Shown here in pieces: positions 34,682-47,516 of a stretch of 64,000 nucleotides of DNA. The translations under genes were made by a program, and so were the position numbers. The stretch spans positions 1,054,001-1,118,000 of the forward strand of contig CAWUHX010000037.1 in NCBI GenBank assembly GCA_963922205.1, given 5' to 3'. The notes beneath the pieces were generated by a model, which was not told where the DNA came from, ran no database searches, and saw nothing but the letters and a program-made list of their open reading frames with translations. Each line of letters opens with the position of its first letter. Within the stretch, counting starts at the first letter, position 1. Source of the stretch: Romanomermis culicivorax. Taxonomy: Eukaryota; Nematoda; Enoplea; Mermithida; Mermithidae.

Positions 34682-35420
34682 TCAACTGAGCCTTGTGTTC
34701 ATGGAGGTGCCACCACTTGATCTTCTTTGCTGTCGGGGTTCACAGTATCTGCCTCTGCCCAAGGTCAAGCTGGATATCCATGACAAGTAGCTGGTGTTGT
34801 GGGCCAATGTTCTCTGATGGAATGTGAGGTCATGTGCTTCAGTACAGTTCAAGATGCAGTCTCCATCATCATTGCAAATGTCAAAGCCTTGGCCTCCATG
34901 GCACTGCGCATAGCCGTCTCTCGTCACTCCAACATGGCCATTGAGGTCTCCTTCAATCACCAGATGTTTGCTGGGTTCAAGTGAATGTATGCAGAAATTG
35001 AGGCTCTCCCAAAATTCGTCTTTATTGTTGTCAGTGCAGTTAGTCTGCAGGGCATAACAGGAGATGACTTGGAGAGCCACTGCACGGGAGTCAATCTTGA
35101 GTGACATGAGCTGGTCTGACACCTGACTGACTTGGATGATGCTATCTCTGAGCCTCCTGCTGACCACTATGCCAATGCCACTTTGTGTTGCTCATTCACC
35201 ATTGTAGAATAAGTTGGAACCCCTGCCAATTTCTTTGGCTTTCGGGCCCTTCCATTTTGCCTCCTGGATGCATATGATATCAATACCGCAAGCCTTGAGC
35301 GAGTGACCCAGCTCAGGGCTCTGTCTGGTCATTGCGCCCATGATGATTCTGCTAAGTTGCAGTCAGACTAGCTTCTCTAGCCTGCCTCATCCAATGGTGG
35401 GTAGCCATCGCCCATTTCTC
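34682..35420 (-). pseudogene. RTE endonuclease fragment
   Basis: Apurinic-type endonuclease similarity. Landmarks in order are IDIICIQEAKWKG (catalytic Glu in the QE-T/A-KW motif), a GIGIVVSRRLRDSI stretch, DEFWESLN, EGDLNGHVG (catalytic Asp/Asn), then RDGYAQCHGGQGFD. The frame is broken upstream of 35167 and after 34690. In a live element it nicks target DNA for target-primed reverse transcription. Confidence 0.8.
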
Positions 35421-36118
35421 ATTTCATTTGCTCGAGGATGGTGCACCTGGCCTCTTTATGACCAAAATTTTGATTCGACAGGCCATAAGATGCAACCCAA
35501 AATAATTCAATCAGTGTGTTGCTCCATCTGTCATTAGATCCCTCCTCTTTTTTCAGCCTGGCTTGGGACCATTTTTGGCATTTCAACACCAACTGATTTT
35601 AATCCTAGGAATCAAAGATGAAATTTGGGAAATGAACACTTTTCTGTTTTTCAGGACTGTCACCATTTTTTTACATGCTAAGCATAAAAAGAAAAAATTG
35701 TTTAAAGGTTCACAAGGTTATTTCTAGCTTTGCCTAGAGAATATAAAACATAAAAAGCATCAGTGTGTGTATTTCTACATTCCATGTGAGTGGGAGGACA
35801 GTTTTGTTTAGTTATTTTCATGTGTTTTGCAGGAAAATTTCTATACTCCTTTTCCCAAAATGTTCTTTTTACAGTGTCATTACTGCTGGAACATCCATTT
35901 CTGCTGAATGTCCCATAATCTGAAAGGCTCCTATTTCCCAAAAGTCCCGATTCCCAGAATGAGGAATGAAAAACCTATTCCTCCAAACAATGTGTTAGTC
36001 CCTATTATCTGAATGTACTGATTCCCTGAGTAGTGGATAAAATAACATTCTTGATTCCGTGACTGATTAATGAAATTTTATAAATCATAATTAAGTAGTC
36101 ACATAGGCCCATGCAGGG
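35421..36118. other. AT-rich spacer, nothing recognised
   Basis: No gene or known element between the LINE and the foldback-like repeat. Short imperfect repeats such as 'gaaatgg/ttcccaaa' occur but no pattern holds up. Confidence 0.4.
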
Positions 36119-37489
36119 GGTACACAAAAGATACTCCTGTACAAAACATGTAAATCAAAGTTTGCAGCCTTAACTATGTGGGGCGATACAGCGGGTGTAG
36201 AAATTTAAGCCAATGATCTAAATTTGTTGAATATGCTAGATGATACAAGAGGTGTGGAAAGTATACCCGAAGCTTCAATGGGTAAAATTTGACCTCAATG
36301 TATCTCAGCTGTGTCAGATGTTAAAATTGATGACACAATGTCTCATCAAAAAATTTCAATGTTGCTCTTAGAGTCTAATGATATAATGGTTTTACTCATT
36401 TTTTTACAATTTTCTACAAAAATTTTAGTTTGGGATATGATTTTTACATATTCAGGACACATTTTTTGATGATTCCCTATGCTTAAGCATTGTTTTCAGA
36501 ACAGGGTTTCCACTGATTTGAAGCACAATGTTCCATGCATTGTAAGAAATGTGTCCCAAACAAGGGAAAAACAAGTCCCCAAAACAATACTTAAAAATAG
36601 GGAATCATCAAAAAACGTGTCCCTAATATGGAAAATTGTGTCCCAAAATAAAATTTTCAGGAAAATTTTGTAAAAAAATGAGTAAAACTGTTACATCATT
36701 AGATTATAAGAATAACATTAAAATTTTTTGGGGAGACATTGCATAATCAATTCTAACATCTGAGTCAGCTGAGGTACACTGAGGTCGAATTTTATCCATT
36801 GAAGCTTTGGGCATACTTTCTACATGGAAATCGAATTTTACACATTGAAGCTTTAGGCATACTTTCTACACTCCCCCCAGTATCACTCCACACACTTAAC
36901 AAAATTTGGACCATATTACATCATCAATAATACTTTCTATGCCTCTGTATTGTCCCATTTATTATACAAATTTGGATCATCAACTATACTTTCTATGCCT
37001 GTCATACATGTAATGGGGCACCAAGTTCTAGGGGTCCCATGACTTTTTTAGGCCAAGGGACAGTGATTCCCAAAATCTCATGAGGAGGGTCTTTAAAGGA
37101 ATCGACTTTTTTAGGAAAAAAGTTCAAAAAATAGAAATTTTTGTCTAAAAAGACCACAAAAAAGTATTCATGCTGCAAAGTCCTGAGAAAATTGACGTTT
37201 TTGACCCTTTTTTGATGAAGAAGTGACATTTTTCGTCAAAAATTGACACATTTCAGTATTTTTCTGACCAAAAATATAGGAATCCCTAGGACAACCATAT
37301 GGCCAGCCATAGGATTGAAAAATTCTGGGGTTGGAGTTGCACAATGGCTAGCCATATTGACGACGATTTCTGGGGGGTTCCTAAGGCATTCCCCCCAATT
37401 ACATGTATGACATCTAATGCATTCCCCCACCTAGTTAAGGTGGTGAACTTTGATGTTTATGTTTTGTACAGGATATCTTTTGTGTACCC
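36119..37489. mobile_element. Foldback-like element with nested inverted repeats
   Basis: Outer arms 36119-36184 and 37424-37489 are inverted copies (GGTACACAAAAGATA... through CTTAACTA.GTGGGG). Inside them a longer palindrome, about 36235-36500 with 36590-36865, keeps blocks such as GAAAGTAT, AAAAATGAGTAAAAC and GATTCCCTAT on both sides. It has about 100 bp of loop. ~90-bp subrepeats with 'tactttctatgcc' run through 36840-37000. A partial relative lies at 4560-4800. No transposase is visible, so it is non-autonomous. The stretch 37010-37420 has no partner in the left arm. Confidence 0.65.
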
Positions 37490-37816
37490 TTTGTACCTGC
37501 TGGCATAACTGGTATAAGTACTGCCATTGTTGCTGATTGTTGGTGACTGCTGCTGATTCCCAGGATTCAATTCAAGTGTTCTGCCAATTGTTGATTCATT
37601 TCATGTAATCTGCTGATTAAATCTTAGGAATTGGCAACAATTAGTGATTTCACTTCTAAATAGGGCTTAAAACTAGCCAAAAATCTTCTGGCAAGATGTT
37701 TGCCCAAAGTATTTTGGACTAGCAGTCAAAAACCTAACAGTTGAACTGTTTTTTTGAATTTATATGCTTGGCAAGAAGGTAATGTTGAAAAATTTGATGA
37801 CATTTTCAAAGTTTTA

Positions 37817-38896
37817 TTACATTTGCATGAAGCATGATTGATCATCAAAATATGCCCCATTACTATCAATCACACTTGGCCATTTCACAAGTAGCTTTGC
37901 AATGCCTGCATGATAAAAGGCTTGGGGCTTTGAATTGAAGAATTTTTGGATAAGCATTTCGACCTGGTCATCATTTTCAATTTCCACATTCACAATGCTA
38001 TTCTGCAATGACTGGAACAAATGATAATCTGGTGGTGCAATGTCTGGTGAATATGGTGGATTGGGTAACAACTCCCAATTTAATCCCTGGATTTTTTTCT
38101 GGACAATGGCAGCTATATGAGGATAGGCGTTGTCATGGAGCAGAAGTATTCATTTGCAGTTTACCAATGCAGGCTGCTTTGAAATCATGGCATTTTGTAC
38201 ATGATCAAGCTGCTCTTCATAGACTTTAGCAATGATGGTCAAACCAAGTAGAATCAACTCAAAGTGAACAATTTCCTGGGTTGAGCGCCATACACATAAC
38301 ATAATGTTGTGTGGGTGTAGATCGGGCCGTGGCACTTGTGCTGGTTTAGAGCCTTCACTGACTCATTGATGCATCTATACAATGTTGACATACACAACCC
38401 ACTTTTCATCTCCAGTGATGATTTGATCAAGGAAAGGCTCAATTTTGTACTATGAAAGTAATGACATGGAATTGATAACACTCTGCTGCATAGCATGATA
38501 ACTCAACTTGTGAGGCACCCATGTTTTGAGCTTGCAAACCTTGTTCATCTACTTGATTCGATTTTTAATAGTAGTGTGGATAACAGTAAGGCCTTCTTCT
38601 ATTTCCCTAGTAATTGCTTTTGAATTGAGGTCCAGCTGTTCTTGAATGTCTGCTTCTGATACTCCACTTGGTTGTCTACTATGAGGTTCATCTTTGATAA
38701 TGCTGGTGCCAGTCCTGAACTTTGCAAACCACTGTTTGACTGCACGTTTGAACACAGCAGGTTCACCCAATGCCTGCCGTATATTTCTTATTGCCTCTGC
38801 TGCAGTTCTGCCTAAATTATACTCATGTAAAACACAATTATGTGTATGGTCAGGGAGGTAACACTTCAATTTAGGTATCAATAAAATGGATAGCAT
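37817..38896 (-). pseudogene. Mariner (DD34D) transposase fossil
   Basis: The minus strand carries the N-terminal DNA-binding helices (LHEYNLGRTAAEAIRNI, AVKQWFAKFRTG, DEPHSRQPS) at 38896-38549. The catalytic part follows in pieces: TGDEKWV (first Asp) near 38410, LLHDNA (second Asp) near 38135, and YSPDIAPPDYHLF (third Asp) near 38030. The last two Asp are separated by exactly 34 residues, as in mariner transposases. Stops (after NIV and before ILLLHDNA) and frame changes make it dead. It moved DNA by cut and paste at TA sites. Terminal inverted repeats were not identified. Confidence 0.85.
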
Positions 38897-39694
38897 GAGC
38901 CAACTGAAAACCGACCCTATTTTTCAAAACAATAATGTTTGCTCTTCCAAACAAACAATCAACATACCAATTTATTTGGCTGGATTTTAAGGAAAAAAAT
39001 TGACTGATAACACATGACCAAAGATCTACATTACTTTTTTGCTAACCCAATGCTTATGTTTTGCAGTTACTCACAAATGATTCATCATATAAAATATGAA
39101 ATGCAAGTGGAAATTGCATAGTAGAAATGGAGAACAATTTTATGTTATTATTGAATATACAGCACACAGAATATTTATGCTGAACATGCTACAGTTAATG
39201 TCAAACGACTGATCAGTAAGGTTCTTTGAAGCCCTGCCTATTTCATGAATTCTTGAAATAAATTCATAAATACACCCATAATCGCCCTGAAACACGTTCC
39301 TCAAAATTATAATTCTTAGAACTCTTGCTGCCTATTTGCCAATATTTCTAAATTTGGTAATCAAATAACATTTCCTACAGTTTATCCCCAAATCTGAAAT
39401 CTACTTTTATATCATCTGTCATGAAATTCCACTCTTAAAACAAAATCTAATGAACTAAGATGAATTGTCTAGAGCAAAAAAATATTGCTTCAGCCAAGCC
39501 ATGCCTTCTATGGCATTGAATCTTCATTTGAATCAGCATGATGAAATACACCAAAATACATCGTTGAGGGTAAAGAAAATTTTATACCAATGTATCATTT
39601 ATTCCCCCCCCCCCCATTTTCAGATTACTCTCATCCACCTGGGTTTTGGTGCATTACAAGTATATTCATCCCATTACTCACGTTTATGTATATA
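38897..39694. other. AT-rich spacer with a poly-C run
   Basis: No coding or element signal recognised apart from possible remains of the mariner end. A 12-13 base C run lies near 39604. Confidence 0.4.
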
Positions 39695-39698
39695 CTTG
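39695..39698. repeat. Target-site duplication of element B (CTTG, left)
   Basis: CTTG before the 5' LTR; the same bases follow the 3' LTR at 53331-53334. Confidence 0.8.
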
Positions 39699-40158
39699 TG
39701 TTGTAGTGAGTTTTCCGCCGATTTTCGTCATTTTGTCAAAGCCCGTATGAGGCCCGCAGGTGGCAAGTGGAGCGAGCAACACGGACCATTAGCAGTCGTC
39801 CTACTGTAGCTGGTCTCTCTCATTATTGTTATTCTCATTTATTATTATCGTATGTTTCATATACTAAGTGTGCGCCCCGCCGGCCACTATTATATTTTGC
39901 CACTCGTCGCCTCCCACCACGCAGACTTCTTTTCTCATCCCAGTGCGTGGGAGTTGATCGTTTATTTTTCTCGTCCATTTTCGTTTTGTACGTAAGTTTT
40001 CATTTGTTTTTATTGCGCAATATAAAGGTAGAAAATTCTCTCCTTCCGGTTTTACCCAATAAGGGAGACAATTAAGGAAACTCATCTTTTCCTTAATTGG
40101 TGGGATAATTAGTATTGGGTTTAAGTACAAACAATTAAGTTAATCGGGTAAACATGGG
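39699..40158 (+). repeat. 5' LTR of element B (3' part deleted)
   Basis: Matches 52763-53220 closely, then joins at about 40158 ('taaacatggg') straight into gag sequence ('actcttccgaatcc'). This removes the last ~110 bp of the LTR, the primer site and the gag start. Confidence 0.8.
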
Positions 40159-40159
40159 A

Positions 40160-43154
40160 CTCTTCCGAATCCTTCATCAATATTAATCCACCGCAGGCCC
40201 CAGCCACCACCCGCGCTTTGACATACCACTGCAGCAGCCTAGCAATCGCAAACACTAATGAAGTTCACTATTTTTGAATCGAAGCACGCGATGCGTTGGA
40301 TCAACTCAGCACCGCCACCGCAGGCATAACCAACAATGTTCCCACGGTACAAACGATTGATCAAATTATCGGTGCCATTTCGGATCAATTTGAAGCCCAA
40401 CAACTACGCGTCCAACCCGAAATTCAAGAACAAACTAAAGCTACAAACCCGCGCTTCGCCGCCCTCGCAGAACAAATGCAACAGTTGATTTCAACGACCG
40501 CCACCGCAACTAATGCACGCAATCCGCCCACACCAAGACCACCGCCGGTGTCCTCACGGTTTCACGGCGAGGAAACGCAAGATATTTACATTCCAAAGGA
40601 AACTCTCCTGAACCGGCCCAGGTCTTTGGTCGACTGCCTAACCAGGTCAAACCTAAAGCACCGTCCATGGATACCCTATACAATAACAAAGTTTCCTGTA
40701 CCGCACGCGGTGAAGAAGAATTACCCCGTTCCGTGCCTCAAGGACGTCAACCGCCCATGGCAAATCATTTTGGCTTCTCAGATTATTTGCCAGATGACTA
40801 TTATGACCATCCGCAGCCTCGGTACGAAATGCCGCATACATCTCACCATGAAGAAGATAGCCGCATCAAAACAATTGTCGACAATATGCACCCCTTGATT
40901 ATTGATGGGGCCGCGTCGAATAAACGTCTATTACGCTTCTTCATTTGCCTGGAAAACGAGTTGTGATACGACGCCTCCAACCATGTAAAGATGAGCGCAC
41001 TACGCCGACTTACCCGCGATATGCCGAGTGATATGATCCAAGACACGATACGAAGACGCCAAAAATCTGCTCATGTTCAAATTAGCCCCGGATTGCAATC
41101 AAATGACTCTCAAACGCGAGCTAGCGTCAATCACCCCCGAAGTCAGAGAGGAGCCCGCCGCGTTTTTGAGTAAGGTAATGACTTATGTACAATTATTATA
41201 TCAGCAGGAAGACCAAACCTTTTGGCACAAACAAGTAATTGACACTTTTTTGACAAAAATGTTTGTTTTCTATCAATTAACAATTGGCAAACAAGCAAAA
41301 AGTTTTACGAATGTCCAACAATTAGCCATCACCGTAGCTAAAGCCTGTAGTGTCCTCAATTCAAGGAAAGCTGAAATTGGAACCGGGGAAAGACCCATCC
41401 TCGTGAACCAAGCTGAGCTGGAAGTGCAATCGCCGAAGTCTCCGCAGCCTTTTGACCACCGTTTTGAAAGTCGCCATAGCATGGAACGCCCTCAAAACCG
41501 CTATCGTGAGCGCTCCCTTTCTGCCGATCGCGGACCCCAAAATTCAGTACCACCACCTACTAAATTCGTCTCTTTCAACCCGCAGCCGCTCGAACAACCT
41601 CGGCAGCCGCCACCGCGTACGGAGCTGCTTTTAGAACAATTAATCCAAAAATTCGACGGCGACTATGAAGAACAAAAATCTCGCCAATGCCCGGAGGAAA
41701 TTTTACCCACCAATTGGCAACAGAGCCCTGGCCATCAATCCCAAAACTGAGAACCATACGCAAATTGTTTTGATCGATCTGCAAGCCGAGACCACACTCG
41801 CACCACACAATCCACTGGTCTTAGGTGTGACGCCCACAAATCCCGCACCCACAACACCAAAGATTGCGTCTGGCTCAAGCAGCAGAACGCTCAACAAATA
41901 ACTCGGCAAGAGCCCAACCGCCCAACCTATGCTGCCCATTCACGGCAAGCCGACTTTCGGACCAATTCGAACGACATTCCTGGCCAACATGACTGGAGAC
42001 CCCACCGCGGAGCGCCATCCCAAAGAGGCACAAACTATGCCCGGGGCGCGCGAAATTATTTTTCTGAAGGTAACTCCATACAGCGCCCAAATGATTTTGT
42101 TCAGAATACCTACGCCATCTACCGGAATCAACAATTCCCAGCGCCATGGGTAAAACATATTCACTACAATGCAGTGCCGACTCCATACGTTACAACACCT
42201 AAAGATTCATCCCCCGCCAGTTCTCAGTCCTCCGAGCTACAACTAGCCCTACCCGCGTTACGGCCACCCACAGCCGTATCCAGGCCCGCCCTCGAAACGT
42301 GCGCTATCAACCAATCAACTTCCACTGCTAATATGGTCATCCCCTCCAAAGAAATAGCGTCTGCGGCAGCGATTGTCAGCCCCGGAATAGTCTGTTGGAA
42401 TGCAACAGGACATGCTTTTCAAGACCCCTGCCACATCTGCTCGTCCGTCTGCCAAATCGATAATCTCACGCCGTCCTCAAAGACTTTTGTTCCCAAATAC
42501 GCCTCTACAAGAGCCTTCCAAATTCCCATCAAACTTGGAGCCGTCAAAGCACACACGCTCATCGACACCAGTGACCAATGCTCTGTATTGTCCTCAGGAT
42601 TAGTCAAACGGGCTTTGGACAAGCAATCGCTTCAACTCCCGATTTGCGGAAAAATCAAAGTAGCCGATGGCGCTGTTGTCAACGCTCTTGGCCCAGTAGT
42701 CGTTACAATGGAATCCGCATTCGGTGAACACATGATCAAGTGCGTAATTCTTGATGATGATGGAAACGACCAATGTATCATCGACACCGATTTTCTCGCA
42801 CACCCGGATATCCACGCCATTTTGAACTTCAAAGATAATTACATTGAAATCCAAGATGTACAGCTGCCGCTCAAAGTAATCGCTGCAGTCCACTCTCAAA
42901 CGGAATTGTTCTTAAATGCCCCCAATGATAACGTCCTGGAGGAAATCCTTGAGGACAAGCGGGTAAGCTTCTATGAGGATAGATCCGATATTTTCAGCCA
43001 ACCCCAAGAAATCGAGGCCGAACAACAAACTCGCCTAGCTCAACCTAGTCCACACCAACCGCCCACCTTGCGGCTGGAGGTTACTGAGCTAGCTGAACCA
43101 ATTTTCCTCATTGCCCAAGTATCGATTTCGATTTCCCCACATTGTCAACAATGA
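40160..43154 (+). pseudogene. Gag and protease, element B
   Basis: Starts inside Gag at the peptide corresponding to DSSESF in A. It then has the coiled coil (40296-40510), capsid (40991-41400, [14 protein letters not shown]), Arg-rich nucleocapsid region with the Cys/His box near 41820-41880 in a shifted frame, and protease at 42174-43154. The protease turn reads DTSDQ instead of DTGAQ, and IIDTDFLAHP replaces [10 protein letters not shown]. Several frameshifts occur. A TGA follows the LLRFFICLENEL capsid helix at the same codon as in E. Confidence 0.8.
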
Positions 43155-46100
43155 GTCAAAAGCACTGTTTTCCCCACGACAACAACGACAATTCCAGACG
43201 TGATTGTGCAACCACTAGCCACTAACAGCGTAGCCGCCAAACTCCTAATTGAAACCGCAATTGTCAACATCACTAACGGTCACTGTCCGCTACTCTTCAT
43301 CAATAATACGCCAAATAGCATCAAACTCCACCCAAACCAGCTTATTGCAATGGCAAAACATACGCTAGGTCATGCAGAACCCTCTGTCAATTGCCAGGTA
43401 GCGACCGCCACTGCAGACCGTGACCTGACCAACCACGAACCGGCCCCACTTGACAAGTCATTCCCTTGTCACACTGCACAACAAAAACAGGAGTTCGCCT
43501 TGAACAAGATGACCGAAAAGACTTATGTCTTTTCGTCGCACAAAAGAAAAAGGCTCTTTCTATGCTTCGACAAAACCGCGATGTTTTCAGCCTGCCCGGT
43601 AACAAACCAACTATCACAAGCCAATTGACGGTCAGTATTGACACCGGCACCATAAGGCCCGTTTCCCCCCATTACTACCTCACCACGATGGAGCAAAGAC
43701 GGATTGTATGTCGCCATATCCAAGAAATGCTTGACAACAATTTTATCGAACAATCCCGCTCGCCCTGGGCTGCACCGCTATTCCTTGTAGAGAAAAAAGA
43801 TGTCTCATGGAGACCCCTTGTTGACTACCGTGGAATAAACGATGTTATGCCAAGGGACAAATTCCCGATCCCATGCTGGACGTGATGGGACAAGCAAAAT
43901 TTTTCACGATGGATGGGATGGGACAAGCAAAATTTTTCACCACGCTCGATCTCAAGGCAGGGTACTGGCAGGTACCCCTCCACAATGATTCCCACGAAAA
44001 ACAACCTTCATCTGCAAAGAAGGTTTGTTTCGATTCAAAGTTTTGCCATTCGGCTTGAAGAACGCGCCCGCCAAATTCCAACGCCTAATGGAAAGAATTC
44101 TCGGCCCGTACATCTGGAAGATTTGTCTGGTTTATATCGACGATATTATCATTTTCTTGAATTCGTTTGAAGAACATTTGAAACATCTACAAATCGTTTT
44201 TGACGCCCTCCGCGCAGCCAACCTCACGCTTCGGCCAGACAAATGCGAATTCCTACCACCGCAAGTCAAATTCTTGGGACATCTTCTTAGCTCCCACGGA
44301 ATTGCTGCCGATGCGGAGAAAGTCAAAGCTATCGCCGAATACGAATTTCCAGAGACCAAAAAAGGTATGCAAAGTTTTCTAGGGTTAGTCCAATGGTGCA
44401 AGCAGTTCACCCCGAACTTGGCGACCCTGTCCAGTCCTTTGTACGAACTTCTACGTAAAGACTCCCAATATATCGCCACAGATGAACACCACGCCACGTT
44501 TGAAGGTATTGAAACAGCCCTCATGTCATCACCTTTCCTCCGCTACCCAGTCTATGATGGCAAAGCTCAATTCCTAATTCAAACGGACGCCAGTATGACC
44601 GCCATCAGAGCAATTTTGTATCAGGAAGATGGAAACAATCAATGGATCATCACCTACAATAGCCGCGTACTCACCGATGCCAAAACCCGCTACAGTACAA
44701 CTGAGCGTGAATGCCTCCCCATTGTCTACAGCTTCCGAATGTACCGCCACTATGTGTATGGCCAAAAAGTTATTGTCCGCATCGACCACAAGCCCCTCGA
44801 ATGGCTCAAAGATGAAAAACACCGAAACGGGCGCCTCCAACCTTTCATGATCAGCCTCAAAGATTACCATTATAAGGTTGAATACCCATCCCGAACACCG
44901 AAAACTTAACCGCTAAGATTTTCCATAAGAATTTTCACCCTGCTGGTGCAACTACGGCCGCCAACTTAACGGCACCGGATATACTCCCAGCAGAGGCTAC
45001 ACTGACCACGGAAGTTGACGTAGACGTTAACCCCATCACTCCTGCAATGACCCAAAAGACCATCAGTCAACCCACACTCTCCAATTCAATGCCATTGACC
45101 GCCGACTATGCACCACCTCCCGCCGAAGCCATAACAATTGCCTCTCACGACGAAGTTTTAAAAGCCCAAGCCGCGGACCCTGCCATTGCAAAAATCATCG
45201 CCACCCTCCAAACGGACAACGCCGTGAAACATCCACCAATTTTCTTCGCCGAAGATAGACTTCTGTATCACCAGATCAAAGATGTCAAGCAATTAGTCCT
45301 CCCCACATCCATGGTCGACCAAATCCTTCACCAATTCCAGGGCGCGAAAATCTTGAACCACCAAGGATCTAACCGCACGCTAGCAGCAATCAAAGCTCAT
45401 TTTTGGTGGCCCCACATGGAAGAAAACGTTCGAGATTCGATCAAAACTTGCAAGATTTGTCAACTAACAACGCTGCGAATGTAACCGCCTCCACCGCTGT
45501 TGCCCATACAACCAAAGCACCCCTTTGAGATCGTGGTGACGGATAATGTCAATATTTCACCGGTAGGTGAGAAACGCCCATAGGTTATTGTTTTTCAGGA
45601 TTATTTTACAAAATGGGTTTCTGCGCATCCGATACCTGACCAAAATGCCTCAACAATCGTGGAATGCTTCGTGAACAACATTGTTCTAAGGCACGGTAGC
45701 CCGCTCGTCCTCCTCTCAGACCAAGGTGGATGTTTTACGTCAAAGCTTATGCAAGATATTTGCGACCTACTCAAGATACGAAAAGTCAAAACGACAGCAT
45801 ACCACCCCCAGTGCAACGGAATGGTCGAGCATTTCAATCAAATGTTGATTGTCCAACTAAAAAAGTACACTGCTGACGACCCGGACAACTGGGAGCACTA
45901 TTTACCATACGCAGTATTTGCTTACAACGCCACACTGCATGCAGCTACGCGCCATTCGCCTTTCAGCTTATTACGAGGCTACGAACCACGCATTACCTTC
46001 GACTACGACTGCAACCGCTGACTCACCTTGCCGCTAAATTACGATGCTTACCAGCATATTCTCATGCAAGCGCAACTTAAGATGCACGAGAAGATAAAAG

Positions 46101-46426
46101 CCAATCTGGATTCGGCAGCCGCAGTCAGCAAAGAATATTTCCACTGAAAAGCCCGAAAACGTGACTTGGCCGTCAATGACCTTGTTCTTTTGACCAATAC
46201 ACGCAAGGGGAACAAAATCCAACCCGACTTCATTGGTCCTTTCCTCATCACTGACGCGTCTCGCGTAGCCAAAAATGTAGTCACCATCGATTCAATCGAT
46301 GCGTCCGGCCGACCGCAAACCGTTTCCATGACGCGATTGAAACCCTTCATACCGCAACCAGCTAAAGAAGCATTCAAACTCGGAGCAGGTGGACCGCGTC
46401 CGCCTCACACTTCCTGCCGCCAATAG
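43155..46426 (+). pseudogene. RT, RNase H and integrase, element B
   Basis: Pol in at least six frame pieces: a pre-RT region (43200-43628), RT start (43466-43885), RT/RNase H (44025-44909), integrase zinc finger (45047-45484), integrase core (45659-46021) and the GPF module (46166-46426). RT keeps YIDD. RNase H keeps QTDAS, TERE and IDHKPL. The integrase core keeps LLSDQGG, but the Asp-containing first motif reads DNVN and GMVEHFNQ replaces ERFNQ. A short tandem duplication at 43882-43945 disrupts the RT between RGIND and TLDLKAGYW. Confidence 0.85.
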
Positions 46427-46950
46427 TCCGCTTTGAAATTTTTTCTTTTGTGATACGGTGCTCATCACGCCGAGTTGTACATAATTTTAGCATTTGTTTA
46501 ATTTAGATCATGGCGACCTTGTTGATGAGACAGCGATGCGGATCACATATACCCTGAACAGTAGTTTCCCCCAGCACCATTTGCCAACAGCAAACACGTT
46601 CTCGACTTTACAACCACCGCAATACACACCTCCCTGGTCTCCACACTTTTGCTGTAGGAGGGGGTTCCTTCTTTAATGTGAGGCTCTGTTCCGCGTGAGG
46701 CCATTCAGTTTATTTCCGCCCGACCCTGGCCGCTATCACTCTCATAAGATTAACTGGGAAAGGTTGATTTTAGTCCCCATCAACATAGTGGTGTTTGTGT
46801 TGCTTTTTCGTAACCGTAGTGTTGCATTCTCTTACTTTACACTTTCTTCACCTTTCAGCGGCTTATTCTTTTACTATCTTATTTCTACTTTTCGCTTCCA
46901 ACCGCAATAGTCGCATTTTCCAGCCGCTCTTCAAAAATTATTTTTTCAAA

Positions 46951-47089
46951 ATGACAACACCATTGACCATGTCCACCTCCACAGCCGACAAGCCCCCACT
47001 ATACCAAGAATCAATCAACGTCAACGAACGTTACGTACGTTGGGCAGAGCAACAGCCCCATCAAAACGATTTAAGCTTCGCCTCCGACG
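46951..47089 (+). CDS. ORF3 exon 1, element B
   Basis: ATG at 46951 followed by 46 codons and one base up to a GTACTT donor. The same length and similar sequence to exon 1 of A (ESINVNERYVRWAEQQPHQN conserved). Part of a dead element, but this exon itself is intact. Confidence 0.55.
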
Positions 47090-47516
47090 GTACTTTTATG
47101 TTTTACGCTTCCTTTGCTTCTATTTTTGCATGCTCTTTTGCTTGGGACCCCATGGGAAACCCCCCTCCCCCACTCTGTAGCCCCGTGCCAGAGCCCATGG
47201 TCAGCCACCACAATCCTGTCAGCGTCAAGTTGTGGCACCACTACACCACAACCAGCCGCTGCTTTGATTTCCATATACGACAACTCTCGTTATCTCGCTA
47301 TCGTAGCCCGATCCAGTTGCCAAGATGCACCCGTCAAAGTGACATCGCCGCCCAAGCCACCGTCTCTCGAGAGCATGTTTCCTCTTTTCAAATAGCAAGC
47401 AACCCCACATTTTTCTCTTGGTTCCACTCTAAAATCACCTTTTTGCCTCCAATTCGCTCCCTCGATTTGGTGCCCAATATGTCATATGTCAAATATCGCG
47501 CTCCCTCTTGTTTAAG
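47090..47516 (+). other. Predicted ORF3 intron, element B
   Basis: 427 nt between CCGACG|GTACTTTT and TTGTTTAAG|AAAACAACG. Same borders and phase as in A. Some peptide-like similarity to A across it shows general sequence relatedness, not a shared open frame. Confidence 0.55.

Larger units (their letters stand above)
32780..35420 (-). mobile_element. Decayed RTE-type LINE
   Basis: On the minus strand an endonuclease region is followed by a reverse transcriptase region and the conserved RTE C-terminal tail. All are in many frames with frequent stops. Ends are approximate. The order and motifs match RTE/BovB-like non-LTR retrotransposons, whose host annotations often read 'craniofacial development protein 2-like'. 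Confidence 0.85.

Noticed and set aside
38897-39000. Terminal inverted repeats of the mariner
   Set aside because: Compared the ends near 37800 and 38950 by eye; no convincing inverted match.
39600-39616. Poly-C run as a functional signal
   Set aside because: Simple sequence; nothing nearby gives it a role.
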